Shown here: positions 49,480 through 60,639 of the stretch, one piece after another
How the letters are laid out: every line of letters begins with the position of its first letter
Numbering within the stretch: position 1 is the first letter of the stretch
NCBI RefSeq assembly: GCF_017654505.1
Contig: NC_054548.1
Location: 34,299,774-34,363,773 of the forward strand
Length of the DNA: 64,000 nucleotides
DNA from: Polyodon spathula
Taxonomy: Eukaryota; Chordata; Actinopteri; Acipenseriformes; Polyodontidae
Reading direction: 5' to 3'
Position numbers and translations under genes: made by a program
The notes under the pieces: generated by a model
What the model saw: only the letters and a program-made list of their open reading frames with translations
Databases searched by the model: none
What the model was told of the DNA's origin: nothing

Positions 49480-50060
49480 AGCAGGATGGTACTGGCTTCT
49501 GAGACTCTCAGAACCATCTTCTTCCTCGGCAAGGGTCTCACCAACTTGCATCTCCGAGGACATAGAAGCCCCATCACCCGAGGCTGCTATGGACAGTGTG
49601 TCCTCCTGTACCAGCTGGGACGACCCTTCCCATCCCTCCTGCACTCCCTTGGGAGAGGGGTGGTATGGCGATTGGGGCTGTGGGACCAGGACAGGGGTCT
49701 GTGGTGCCTGTCTAGGAAAAAGCTCCAGGACCTGGGTCATCTGGGCTTTGAGGTCCATGATGTCCCTCGCCTGCATAGAGCGCTTCACTCGTCTCGCTTG
49801 TGGGTGGCTTGCGCAGTGGGAATGCCCGATAGGGATTCCTGGGACAGGTCATCTGGGACGTCCCGAGCCGTTGATGGTCCGGCCACGGAGGACGCAGAGC
49901 TTGCCTTTCTGGCTCTCTAACCGGGCCTCTTTCAGTCGGAACTGAAGGGCCTCACAGATGCTACATGCCCCGTCCTTCTCGAGGGCCATGGTGGCATGTG
50001 GTACGCCCAGACAGCACAAGCAGATGGTGTGCTTGTCCTCCTGCGGGATGCTGGCATTGG
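49480..50060 (-). pseudogene. DIRS gag-like region
   Basis: Minus-strand reading 'CLGVPHATMALEKDGACSIC' and 'EALQFRLKEARLESQKGK' (zinc-binding C-x-x-C pairs and basic stretch), then 'ARDIMDLKAQMTQVLELFPR'. The same pattern ('GPKGSCDICVAFQ', 'QAWDIIDMKA') occurs in the plus-strand copy at 62.9-63.3 kb, supporting homology between the two elements. Broken by stops. Confidence 0.65.
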
Positions 50061-50696
50061 CCTGGCCTTGTGCATAAGTACTGGGGCACTGCGTCGAACA
50101 CTGGTAAGTGTCAGCATAGTGTATACAACCATTAGCGTTGCAGCAAGGATATTAACCTTACACACATTATGCCAAGTACCCTGTTTACACTGGGAGCTGT
50201 GCAGTACTGTGAGCTATACACTAGGTTGGGCAGTGCTTACACAACTAGCGCAACGTGCATCATGTGCTCTACTTGCACTGTGCATCCCAAACGCCATATG
50301 CACTAGGTACCATACACTACGTGAACTGCGTACCGTGCATAATCACACTAGGGTGGTAGAGGTATCCACACGTGTGCATACGCGCACTGTGCGTCCAGAG
50401 TACTGTGCACACCGAGTACTGAGGCCACTAAGTGCACCACGTGTTGTGCAGTAAAGTATTGTGGGCGCCGTGTGTCGCTTATTTTAAGCACCTGTGCTCC
50501 AATATAATAATCTCACGGGCTATGCGTGCATCGCGGCACCGCAGCACCGTGGGGCCATCTACCATAACTGTGTGGTCAACACACACGCCTGGTCAGCGTG
50601 TAGCATGTTCGGGTAGGGGGGGGTGGATGCAGGGCCGAAGCCGCTGTGGGCAAGTTTAAGCAGACAATAACACAGGAAAATAGCACATTGATTGTT

Positions 50697-51130
50697 TATA
50701 AGGCCAGACTCACCGAAGGTGGTGGGTCTGTGTGGCTGTCAGGGTATACTCGACAACGGGGATAAGGCAAGGCCTAGCCCCGTGGAGGAGATCACGCTGG
50801 GAAGGTCCCTCAACAACGGGGGTATGGCAAGGCTTAGCCCCGAGGAGGACACGTGTATTCTAGGAAGCAAAAGAGAGTACAGTGTTTACAAGGCCTGACT
50901 CACCGAGGTGGTGGGCTTGTGCGGCTGGCAGGGTCTACTCGACAGAGGGGATATGGCAAGACCTAGCCCCGAGGAGGACAAGTGTACTCTAGGAAGAAGA
51001 CCAGAGATAGTACACTGTTTACAAGGCCTGACTCACCGAGGTGGCGGGCCTGTGTGGCCTGCAGAGGCTACTCGACAACGGTGATACAGCAAGGCCTAGC
51101 CCAGAGGACACGTGTACCCTCAAGAAGAAA
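50697..51130 (-). repeat. ~133-bp tandem repeats in DIRS 5' region
   Basis: Three units start with (T/C)AAGGCC(T/A)GACTCACCGA at 50698, 50888 and 51021. Units 2 and 3 are 133 bases apart. Unit 1 is 190 bases because a 57-base part (around GGCAAGGCTTAGCCCCGAGG) is duplicated inside it. Position fits the 5' untranslated part of the DIRS element. Confidence 0.85.
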
Positions 51131-51514
51131 AGACAATCATTCGCGGATGACTGAATAGGCAGTCGCTCACATACAACAGAGATAAAAAGTGAGCGGCCTA
51201 CCAAGCAAGCGAGGAGGCTGCTGAAAGACAGAAAGGACTGTCTTTTTCTAAGTCGTTGATTCCAGGAAAGCGGCAGGCCAGCTTTCAGCACGAATGCAAG
51301 GGATATACAACAGACTCGATCGACTCGAGAAGCTCTTTCCTTATCCAACTCAGCTAGGCACTGAGGTCTTACTTTACCGTCTTGAGAGGTTAAAAGAGGA
51401 GGATCTTCCTGCGAATGATAGTTTTATTCCCTCTGTAGGCAGGACCGAGTGTGTCATCCCAGGAAGGGGCCTTTCGGCAGCTCTGGTATAGAAAGCTCAG
51501 CAATACCTACCGGA

Positions 51515-51580
51515 AGGCAGGAATATTCCATACCAATCTAAGTGGTGGTCATCTTCGAACTGAAAAGGAACTTTTATTTT
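51515..51580 (-). repeat. DIRS right terminal inverted repeat
   Basis: CATACCAATCTAAGTGGTGG and the following TCATCTTCGAACTGAAAAGG are the inverse, with a few changes, of 46733-46770 (CCTGAAAAAGAAGACGACCA, CCACTTACATCGGTATGG). Confidence 0.7.
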
Positions 51581-53060
51581 CCATTTTCTTTAAGAACTCT
51601 GTCACTAAGCTGTATGCTTTGGGTCGTTGTCGTATTAGAAGTTGCTAATCAGCCTACTTGGACATGGCGTCACTGCACTTTGCAAGGCTGTGTCCGAAGG
51701 TTCGTTCGAAGACTGTTTTAAACCTTCAAAGGTTCATCAGATGGGTCCACGGACTGTGGTTTGTTTGTTTTTTTTCTTCCTATTAATAGAAACTGTTTGA
51801 CAATATGTGAATACTATAAATCACACATTACATGTCACTCGCATCAAAAGATCAAATTTTGCATTTGTATAATTATGTAAACAAAAGTTGTTAATAAAAT
51901 CCGCTACCACATCGTTATACATTATGTACAACTGGGCAGGGTGTAGTATCTAAAGCAGTGGGCTCGCACTTCTCTCTAGTGGCTGTCTAGTGTACAAGAC
52001 AGTGTAAGAGAAGTGCTATGGTAGAATGTTTGAAACATACAAAATATACGCCAACACTAATAATTTTTATTAAAAAAAAACTGAGCACCGTCCATCTTTC
52101 TCCACTCCAGCTTGTGTTATCCAGAGTCAAACCTTTAATTTCTTCATTCGCCACTTCGACAGCAAAGTGTTGTATAGCTTACGCTGTATTTAAAAGAAAT
52201 GTCTTGAAACCCCTCTGCTGTTTGTGATTTTTTTGTCCAGACAACCAAAAAAAAAGCTGAATACAAGCTGTGCAAGTGACTTCAATCATGCCGCCTTCAA
52301 TCATGCCGATAGCAACCAGGCGATCTTCATTACTCAAGTGGGGCAAGGTCATATCATTCGCTGTTCTTGCGTTAATTGAAATCATGTCTTTTCGAATGGC
52401 TATTTATACAGATTCTTAATTAACTCATTTTTGCAATTTTAACTCAACTCAAATACCAAACGCTGAGCACCTGGCATTTTTATGAAATCACATGACTTGA
52501 ACTCAGTATTTTGTTATCCCAAGAAATATAATACTACTTAAACAAATCAACAAACTTATCTTCAGCTGCTCTGCGTATAAATGCTGACTCACAACACTTC
52601 TAAGGCCTCATACACACACACACCGGTTAGCACGACAACCGCAATAACAAACTTCACTCGCTGTGGTTGTTTGTTTTACACACACACCTTTCATTACTGA
52701 AGTGAGTGCACTCCCTGTTTAAACTAACAACTGTACTTACATGACATTCGGTAGGTTTATGTGTACTATCCAAGTGGGGACCTGTGTCGTTCTGTACTAT
52801 CCAAATGGGGACTATAATGTGGGGTGTATTTATATAAAGGATTACGAACCTGGTGAAGTTTTATATTGATAGAACCATAAAAACACAGTTAGTAGCCTAA
52901 TTACTATAACTATGTTATATCAGTTACCTACAATGTACTTGCATGGTGTACTTACATTGCACAAACACACACCGCAGTGTGTGAGCGTCACTCTGTACTA
53001 TCCAAACGGGGACTTATGTCGCTCCATACTATCTAAGTGGGGACTCCAATGCACATGCAC
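51581..53060. other. stretch with paired short repeats
   Basis: No gene recognised. GTACTATCCAAGTGGGGA-type motifs occur four times: 52762, 52794, 52995 and 53025 (spacings 32, 201, 30). The last two lie just before the recombinase-like exon at 53.1 kb. Confidence 0.6.
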
Positions 53061-53077
53061 AGAAAAAGAAACCACAA

Positions 53078-53483
53078 ATGATTCCTGTGACAGAAGACAA
53101 AGAATCTTCAAAACCACCTTCCATATTAAATCCATATGTTTTTGCCAGACCTTATTATTTCAGTTCTCTGGAGCACATCACAGGATGTGACAGCCTATGG
53201 CGGTTTGCTGAAAGCTTTGGAGCAAAACACACAGAACACATTATATCCACACGACTCCGCAAACACATGGCTACTTTGTCACAATTATTAAATCTGCAAA
53301 CTCATGAACTGGACCAGCTGGCAACATTTATGGGTCACAACATCCAGGTTCACAGGGAATTCTATCGACTTCCTGAAGACACAGTCCAGCTTGCAAAAGT
53401 AAGCCGTGTGCTTCTTGCCCTGGCGAATGGACTTCATAACAACAAAGGGAAAACACTGGAGGAAGTCACACCAGATGTTGATG
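53078..53483 (+). CDS. exon with tyrosine-recombinase-like C-terminal domain (transposon-derived)
   Basis: Open frame: 'PYVFARPYYFSSLEHITGCD', 'STRLRKHMATLSQLLNL', 'LDQLATFMGHNIQVHREFYR', 'LPEDTVQLAKVSRVLLAL'. The pattern T-x-L-R-K-x-x-A-T followed by L/M-G-H...Y resembles the C-terminal catalytic region of tyrosine recombinases (HxLR, LGH and Tyr boxes). I remember closely similar segments in many uncharacterised fish proteins. It ends at a good splice donor, ATG|GTAAGT (53484), and an acceptor-like TTATTAG lies at about 53628, so it may be one exon of a larger gene or of a Crypton-like element. The true start is unknown; upstream exons were not found. It may be a fragment without function. 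Confidence 0.5.
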
Positions 53484-53835
53484 GTAAGTGACAGAATAAA
53501 AAATGCAAAATTGTAAAGCAAAATTGTTTAAAGATTACTAAATGAAATACCAGCAAAAAACAAGCAATTGTTTCTGTACATAATTAATCAAAACATTTAA
53601 TAATTTAAATAAACTTGTTTTTATTAGTTCTACTGGAAGACTGACAGAAATACCTGGCCTCTCAGAAGGAAGATGGACAGCGAGTCAGAAAAATTAAACA
53701 GAAAACAGCATTACACCAATAAGAAAAGGTAAAGTATTACATGCAAGCATGTGCAAATAATATATTTTATACATTGCAGATTACAGCATTGAAATGTAGC
53801 TCAGTTGTACTGATCCCAATTTATTAGGATTGGGC

Positions 53836-53937
<102 letters not shown>

Positions 53938-54009
53938 AAAAATGTTGTCAAAGATGACAAATAAGAAATAGTTGTACAAATAAGAGAATTGTATTCAGTG
54001 TAAAATTTT

Positions 54010-54995
54010 GCTGCTGCGTCCTTGCAATTGGCGCCGTGACACATTTTTTGATAAAACCTTTCGAAATCTTCTTGGGAAACGGTGAAGCGATTGATCTGAA
54101 ACTTGGCAGATATCAGCATCCAAACTTGCATTTGTGAAGCAGAAGTTGCTGTGATAAATTTTAATGTCAAAATGGCTGCCACAAATCTTATTGAAACACG
54201 CCCCTAACAACAAACTGCTGCTGTTTGAAAACCGTTTGTCCAACAAACTCCAAACTTGGTAGTTATCGTCCCAGTAACAATGGAATATAACTATATCAAA
54301 ACGTTTATGTTTTATAAAACAAGATGGCCACCAGATGTATGTTTACGTCCAAAATTTAAACTGCCTCAGTTGACAAACAATTTACTTGACTAACTCTAAA
54401 CTTCACAAGCACCCTCCTTGACACTGTAGCAATACAACTGACTTTTAAGAAACTGGTGTTAAACTGAAATGGCCGTGTGACGCATTTCTTCTTGAAACCT
54501 CATGAAACGTTCTTCTTTGGCACCGTTGAAGTGATTGATCTGACACTTGGCAGATATTATCAGCATCCAAACCTGCTTGCAAAGCAGAAGCTGCTGTGAT
54601 ACAATTCAGTAGTAAAATGGCTGCTGCAAACTTCACCGAAACGCACTCTTAACAGCAGACTGCTTTTATTGAAAACCTTCTGACCAACAGACTCCAAACT
54701 TGGTAGGCATCGTTCCGGTGACAGTCGAATACAAATATGTTAAAATGGTTATGTTTCGTGAAACAATATGGCTGCCACGCCTACATTTTCTTATTATATT
54801 TAAAACTGCTTCAGTTTAAAATTGGTTCACTTGATTAACTCCAAACTTGAAAACCATCGTGCCTGTGTCAGTAAAACTTCAAAAATGGCATTTGTGCATT
54901 AAACAAGATGGCCGTCTGATGCATTTTTGAAAAATAAACTTTAAAAATCTTCTGTGGAACTGTTGGAAGTTGCTGATTTTAAACTTGGCATAGGA
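54010..54995. repeat. satellite-like array: ~147-bp monomers in ~444-bp triplets
   Basis: The core AAACTTGG or a variant, preceded by GATTGATCTG or AACTCCA, lies at about 54101, 54254, 54400, 54545, 54698, 54845 and 54983 (spacings 153, 146, 145, 153, 147, 138). Monomers 1 and 4 share CAGATAT..CAGCATCCAAAC. Monomers 2 and 5 share TAG..ATCGT(C/T)CC. Monomers 3 and 6 share the weaker third form. Each monomer also carries an AA(G/A)ATGGC(C/T)G(C/T)-type motif. This is a higher-order repeat of three diverged monomers. Confidence 0.8.
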
Positions 54996-55067
54996 TGAAC
55001 TAAACACACTTAGACGGGTAATGATACTGGGGCTTGGGAGCCGTCAAACTGCCTGGCATTTCTTGTT

Positions 55068-55138
<71 letters not shown>

Positions 55139-55163
55139 TATTATTATTATTATTATTATTTTA
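55068..55163. repeat. (TAA)n(TTA)n microsatellite, self-complementary
   Basis: About 22 TAA units followed by about 7 TTA units; the two halves can pair with each other. Confidence 0.95.
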
Positions 55164-55501
55164 CTTTTTTCTGTTTGTGAAAATGGATGGAGAATCTTTA
55201 GTTTTACGTGCCGTGCAGGGCCGGCGTCAGAGGGGGGCGCTGGGGATGCGACTGCACCCGGGCCCAGCCTCTGCTGGGGCCCATACCAAAGACATTCTAG
55301 AATATCTTTGCCCAGACCCTTTTTTTTTTTTTTTTTTTTTAAGTCCATTATCAAAAAACTGTTGTCCTGGTGGTTCAAAAATAAACCGTGGCAAAGTTGT
55401 ACTGTCAGTCAAAACACACATTATCAAATCAGAGGTACGTAGGCGGGACTCAGCGTGAAACTTTATAATAGGTCAGTGTCAATTAAAAAACAACAGATGG
55501 G

Positions 55502-55549
55502 TGTGGGGGGGGGGGGGGGGGGTGGGGGGTGGGGGGGGGGGGGGGGGGT
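55502..55549. repeat. G-rich tract with G-quadruplex potential
   Basis: About 44 G interrupted only by single T at three places. Other G runs: 21123-21145, 35810-35827, 56338-56349. Lengths in such tracts are unreliable in assemblies. Confidence 0.9.
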
Positions 55550-55563
55550 GGAAGTGCATTTAC

Positions 55564-56525
55564 ATGCACAGCTGCTGTTTAGAAAGAGTATAACAAACAG
55601 TTTTCATACAACAGGTGTCAAATCACAAATACTTCCATATCGGTTCAACTTTATGAAGCTCTGTAGCGAAAACTCCAATACATCACACGCTTCCAGGATG
55701 TTTCCTGGTTAAAAGGTGTTTCTGAAAGGACCAAAAAAGCGTTTATTATATTTTTAAGCGAACCACCTTCAGTTGATTGACAAGTGTCAAATGACACCAT
55801 TGTTCATTATACATCGGTATATCAAATATGCCATCAAAACACAAGTCAGGTTGTTCAAAGCAAAAAGAGCAGAAAAGACAGCTAGCAATTTCCCAAAAAG
55901 AAGCAGAAAATGCTAAAAAGAAAAAAAAAAGTACAGTAAATGGTTTAAAAGTGGGCTGGCAACAGCAGATGGAAGTATAGTGCGACAGCGGAACTGCCAA
56001 CCTCCTCCTCGCACGAAAAATAAACAACAGTTGAGCCAGAGGAAAGACGTGAATCAGAGACATTGGATTGGAAATATACAACAACAGCAAACACAAGGTA
56101 CTGAATTAGGTACTCTAAACCCGGTACCCAGTCAGGCACCTTTATGTGATTTTTATGATCCAGTTACTTGGACTGACTTTTGTACCAAAGAACTAAGAGT
56201 TGAAATCATGCGCAGCAAAATAAACTGATGCTGAATTCCCCAAAAATCACACATGATTTGTACTCATTTTTTTTTTTTAACAAAACTTCAATTAGATTTA
56301 TGTTAGGTTGAGGATTGATTGATTGATTTATTTATTTGGGGGGGGGGGGTTGTCTGCTTCACACTCTTGCAACAGGGCCCAGAAAACTGGCCCTGCTGCT
56401 GTGGTCCTGGCCTGGACAGGGACCTTGTTTTTATCAAGTATAATACATTTGTTAATAATTGTTATATCTCAGTCTCCTGCTTTACCATCAAAAATAGTAA
56501 GAGCCATCACAATCTAGTATTATTA
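55564..56525. other. stretch without recognised gene
   Basis: Short ORFs only, none with recognisable content. The GC-rich patch before it (55197-55320, GGGCCGGCGTCAG...GGGCCCA) looks like part of a repeat family but was not identified. Confidence 0.4.
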
Positions 56526-56526
56526 C

Positions 56527-56580
<54 letters not shown>
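56526..56580. repeat. (TAA)n microsatellite
   Basis: About 18 units. Confidence 0.95.
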
Positions 56581-56581
<1 letters not shown>

Positions 56582-57025
56582 TATACTATAGTGTAGCGCA
56601 GGGGGCGTTTCTTTACAATATTTGCCAGAAGCCCCGCCGACCATTGAGACCCAGCGTTTATTATGTAACATCACTAACATCGTCAAACACTTCACATGCA
56701 ATCATGGAGAAGCCACTAACATACAACCTTATAACATTAACACAACTAAACTGCAACATTCCAGCAACATCGTTAAAAGGTTGTGTCAGTGGGTATTAAG
56801 TAACAATTTTATTTTATAACATAATGCCACTGGATTATATACACCCACAGTACAATGCGAAAGTAAACACAGATATGCAAGCTGAAGAACGAATCTGCAC
56901 TGAAAAACTGAACTGCATCTACCACTGTTAATAATAATAAACACAATAAAATCCACTAAAAAATACCACACAGTATAATGCGCATTGTTATGACCCGGTT
57001 GTTACTGGAAGTTTACGGTGACAGA

Positions 57026-57031
57026 AATAAT

Positions 57032-57102
<71 letters not shown>
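57026..57102. repeat. (TAA)n microsatellite
   Basis: About 25 units. Confidence 0.95.
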
Positions 57103-57105
<3 letters not shown>

Positions 57106-57359
57106 CAGGAAAAGTAAAGGAATATAAAAAAAACGTTGTACAAACAGAAGTTAGAAAATTGGAAAGGCAAGTTTAAAAAAAGTACGTTTTCAGACTACTT
57201 TTAAAAATATTGAAAGGGTCAGATTCCCTGATCACTTTTGGAAGAGCGTGTAAAATGTGAGGCGACTTTGCATTGGATTATTAAGTACACATACTATTTT
57301 CTTTAAATCCATTGGCTCTTATTTCATTTCTAAAGAACTGATTGGCCCAAGTTTGTGCG

Positions 57360-58080
57360 TGTAGTAAAAAATAGTACTTGTAGTCAAATTAGCTTTTTTG
57401 TCGCTAGATCCAGCGACTTTTGGGTTTCCTTAGCGACAAAAACATTGTCAAAGCGACTAGCGACTTTCACTGCCGACAACAGGGATTTTCAGAGAAATAA
57501 GTCGCCAAATTGTCTCACCACAACATTGGCCACACGCCGCTCAATACACCACGCTTCTCTTGTCCTGAAATAGTGCAGTGGTGACGTTCTTAATATAATG
57601 CAAATTTCCGCAATTCTGGGCAGAATCGCCAGCAGAAATCTGTGCAGATCCTGCACAGCCCAGCGCAGCTTTGAAAAGTTGCTGCGGAGCTGGTTGCGGC
57701 TGTGAAACAAAGAGATCACGAGTGACTAATCGTAATGCAAATAACTACTACCACTGCTTACCTCTTGTTAGTGGAATCGAACGACATCAGTCATTTAAAC
57801 AAACATAATATACTAAATCCGTGATATGTGATGTACAATGTTACAATAAAATCAGTTACATCAGACTAACTCTGTATAGGTAGATAATCCAGACAAATAC
57901 AAGTAGGATGTTTAAAAATGATCAACCATCATTAATACATTTACCACTGTTTATATTGGTGTTCACTCTGGTTAAGCGATTCCAAGAGGAGTGGTAACAG
58001 CGACATTTCTGGCGACTTTAGAAGGTCTAAATAGTAACCCTAATGACTTTGTGCGGTTTCTCTAGCGACGTCCTGTGTGG
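57360..58080. repeat. unclassified repeat with GCGAC motifs at both ends
   Basis: TCGCTAGATCCAGCGACTTT and TTAGCGACAAAAACATTGTC, AAAGCGACTAGCGACTTTCA occur at 57401-57470. CAGCGACATTTCTGGCGACT and TCTAGCGACGTCC occur at 57999-58072. Clustered GCGACTTT/TAGCGAC words like these are known from a fish DNA repeat. No transposase inside. Confidence 0.4.
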
Positions 58081-59216
58081 AGCCGGCCACGCTGCGTGTA
58101 GTTAACAAAACAGAACGCGTAGTGTATCGCAGTACTACAGAAACGACCGAGATGGTCTTCCATACAAATTAACAGTATTAAATATTTGAAACGCGTACTA
58201 AATAACGCGTTTTTTAGCCGGGTGGCCTTCCATACAAACCTGGCTAAAACTGCACGTGTCTCTTCTATTTACAGTAAAACATACACAGCACACCAGTTTA
58301 AACTGCTTCCCATGACACTGTATGCCAAGGAACTACTCTCTCTCAGTCATATGGACATACATGTACAAATAAGGAAATGTTATGCTGTAGCACGCCTAAT
58401 ATACAATGTGGAAAAATAAAGAAACCGAATGTATCGACAAAACGCGGCCTCTAAATAAAAATGAGACAAGAACCTACTATGGCCTTTATATTAGAATGTA
58501 AGTTAGTTAATGTTTTAACAGACGATGAAAAGCTTTTATTGCATCAGCCACATGGAAACAAACAGCGCCGCTATATACAGTGGCCATGTGGTCGGGTTAC
58601 CATTCTTAATAAACTGTTACCAAATCAAATTTGTTCTAAATGCAAATGTTGCTACATATACATATTAATATCACAACTCAGAATTCTAAATACATTACAC
58701 TAAAAAAGTGAATGCTCGTACATTTCCCAGTGATGACAAGAAGCACGGCTCTTACCGAGTAGTAGAGTCGTTGTCAGTTTAGATGGAGAAATAGAAAGCC
58801 TATTCAGATTGCTATTAAGTGATATCGACAACAGGAATAATTCTTTACAGCAATAATTGGCATTTCTCAGATTCTCGAGTTTTCTCGTCCTGGCAGATGC
58901 AACGGAAGGTGTCCGCTTTCTTCAGGCATTTAACGTGTAGGGTGTGTGCTGTTCAAAAGGTCTCGATTCATTGACTGGTCATTAAACCCCGCCCATATAT
59001 CCACAGAATGTAACGACACCTTGCTTAAATGCTTTTACACTACTGTAGATAACAAGACCAAAATACGCACCACACATATACATTATACAAAATACTGTAT
59101 CATTAAATGGATTGTATATTATTCTACAGTTTGCTACTATATGTATTCAGCGTGGCTATTAGCTGGGGTTACTGCAAAATGTCTATCTTCTTACCTAATT
59201 TTGCTTTACTGCAGAC
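58081..59216. other. stretch left of the MULE, no gene recognised
   Basis: Short ORFs without recognisable domains. Confidence 0.5.
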
Positions 59217-59225
59217 ATTTGACAC
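59217..59225. repeat. left target site duplication of the MULE
   Basis: ATTTGACA (plus C) directly before the terminal repeat; the right copy ATTTGACA (plus A) is at 62583-62591. Eight identical bases, with the ninth differing, fits the 8-11 bp duplications of MULEs. Confidence 0.85.
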
Positions 59226-59595
59226 GGGATGGGGTAAAAGTCGGAACGAGATGGAACGGCCCGGAACGGTACTTTAATGAATTCGATTGCTTTAAAGAAA
59301 CAGCATAGAAAGTTGCACATACGTGAGGAGAATATTTTACCAATCAGAACCGATTAATAACGCGCTGTCATTAACCCGTTCCGGCCCAGAAACTTCTTTT
59401 TATCACCAAAAAGCTCCCGGAACACTGGGTTCCAAAGGTGCAAAGAGGACGAAAATTATACACACAACGCAACTAAGTGAGGACATCATAACACTATTGA
59501 GAACACCCACCGAACCGGCCTTTAACTGCACATTCTATGCAATAAACAGCTGTATAGCTAAACCCGCCCGGAACACGGGGTTCCGAAGGTGCAAA
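59226..59595 (+). repeat. left terminal inverted repeat of the MULE
   Basis: Matches the inverse of 62216-62582 with few differences. Inside it GGAACACTGGGTTCC (59429) and GGAACACGGGGTTCC (59570) mark two tandem sub-repeats of about 140 bases. The first 90 codons of the long ORF at 59323-60639 are this repeat read as protein. Confidence 0.9.
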
Positions 59596-59601
59596 GACGA
59601 C

Positions 59602-60639
59602 GACGTTTCATATGACACAACGTTTCAGCTTGGTGACTTTTACTTGTTTCCCTTAATATTTCAATGCGCCTTTTTTGTGGAAAATCCCGCAATTCCTGTG
59701 GCAGCTCTGATTCATGACAAGGACACAACACATGCCCATAAAACGTTCTTTTCATTTCTAGCAAAACATGTGCTCCAGGTCAGCAACAGGTCCACAGTAA
59801 TAGTAACCGACAGAGAAGCAGCTATTGTAAAAGCGATTGAAAATGCTATTCCGAGTTGTACGCATGTGGTTTGCTGGAACCATATTATAAAAGACGTCGA
59901 ATTCTGGGTTTCAGCTCATGAAGGAGGGAAAGTTGACAGGAAAGTTTACACCAACAATGTTCTGCGGTTGTTAGACTGTGAGAGTGAAGAGGAATTTCTG
60001 GAGTTGTTGGAAAACCTAAAGGTAAAATGGAGTGCATCCTTTCTCAATTACTTTGATCAGAAACTCAGAAAGGACATCCTGACAAAGACTAGCAGATGGC
60101 TGTTGGAAGAAAGAGGGATATATAAGAAAACCAGCGGAATTACAACAAACGTATCGGAAAGCATGAATGCCGTGCTGAAGAGGTTAACTAAGCTGAAGGA
60201 AGTGAACATGGATGAAATGGTGTTGGCTTTCTTCTTTCTACAAACATTCTACTTGAAAGAAGTTTTGAGAGGACGGTGTGACATAGGAAATTATCATCTT
60301 TCACCTGAGCATGCCGACAGAAAACTAAATCCTGATTCTATAGAATTCCCAGCTGATTGCGTACCTGTAGAGGAGATTGTGGACTTCATAAAACAGGGGC
60401 AGTGTAATACAGAACATGCGCTTGGATCAAAAGCAGATGATCGCAAATCAAAGACCATGGAAGGTCTAGCTGATTTGATTGTGAAACAAAACCGCGTATT
60501 TCTACAAGCACAGTCCGGCTGCTTCCTAATCAGAGGATTGTGCGAAAAAGAGTATGTGGTGAAATATTCCCATTTGAAACGTGTTCTTGCAACTGTTCTA
60601 GAACGTGCTACCACATACTGGCAGCACAGAAGTCAATAG
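59602..60639 (+). pseudogene. MULE transposase catalytic domain (DDE), N-terminus lost
   Basis: Part of a 438-codon frame (59323-60639) whose first 90 codons are TIR. The real domain starts at codon ~95: 'VSYDTTFQLGDFYLFPL' (Asp98, first catalytic Asp), 'NRSTVIVTDREAAIVKAIEN' (Asp163), 'CTHVVCWNHIIKDVEFWV' (the C-x-x-H helper motif), 'TTNVSESMNAVLKRL' (Glu279). This DDE arrangement with C-x-H after the second Asp defines the MULE/MULE-like transposase domain. The DNA-binding N-terminus, which should precede Asp98, is absent: the TIR abuts the domain. A one-base loss near 60565 shifts the frame before the SWIM finger. No stop interrupts the 1.0-kb core, so inactivation is not very old. Confidence 0.88.

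Larger units (their letters stand above)
46702..51580 (-). mobile_element. DIRS retrotransposon, decayed, minus strand
   Basis: DIRS elements carry gag, RT-RNase H and a tyrosine recombinase instead of an integrase and have inverted terminal repeats. Here, in minus-strand order: 5' region with tandem repeats (51.1-50.7 kb), gag (about 50060-49480), RT (49360-48830), RNase H (48824-48170), recombinase (47695-46825). The left terminus, with 'GAAGACGACCACCACTTACA' at 46742, matches inverted 'AAGTGGTGGTCATCTTC' at 51541, giving inverted ends. Multiple frameshifts. The left end 'GTTAGGTTACC' matches the other DIRS ends in the window. Confidence 0.8.

Noticed and set aside
49156..49920. Plus-strand ORF of 254 codons
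   Set aside because: Antisense shadow of the minus-strand DIRS gag and RT region; no domain on the plus strand.
59323..59590. First 90 codons of the 438-codon MULE ORF as a protein N-terminus
   Set aside because: The same sequence occurs inverted at the other end of the element and is terminal repeat, not transposase.
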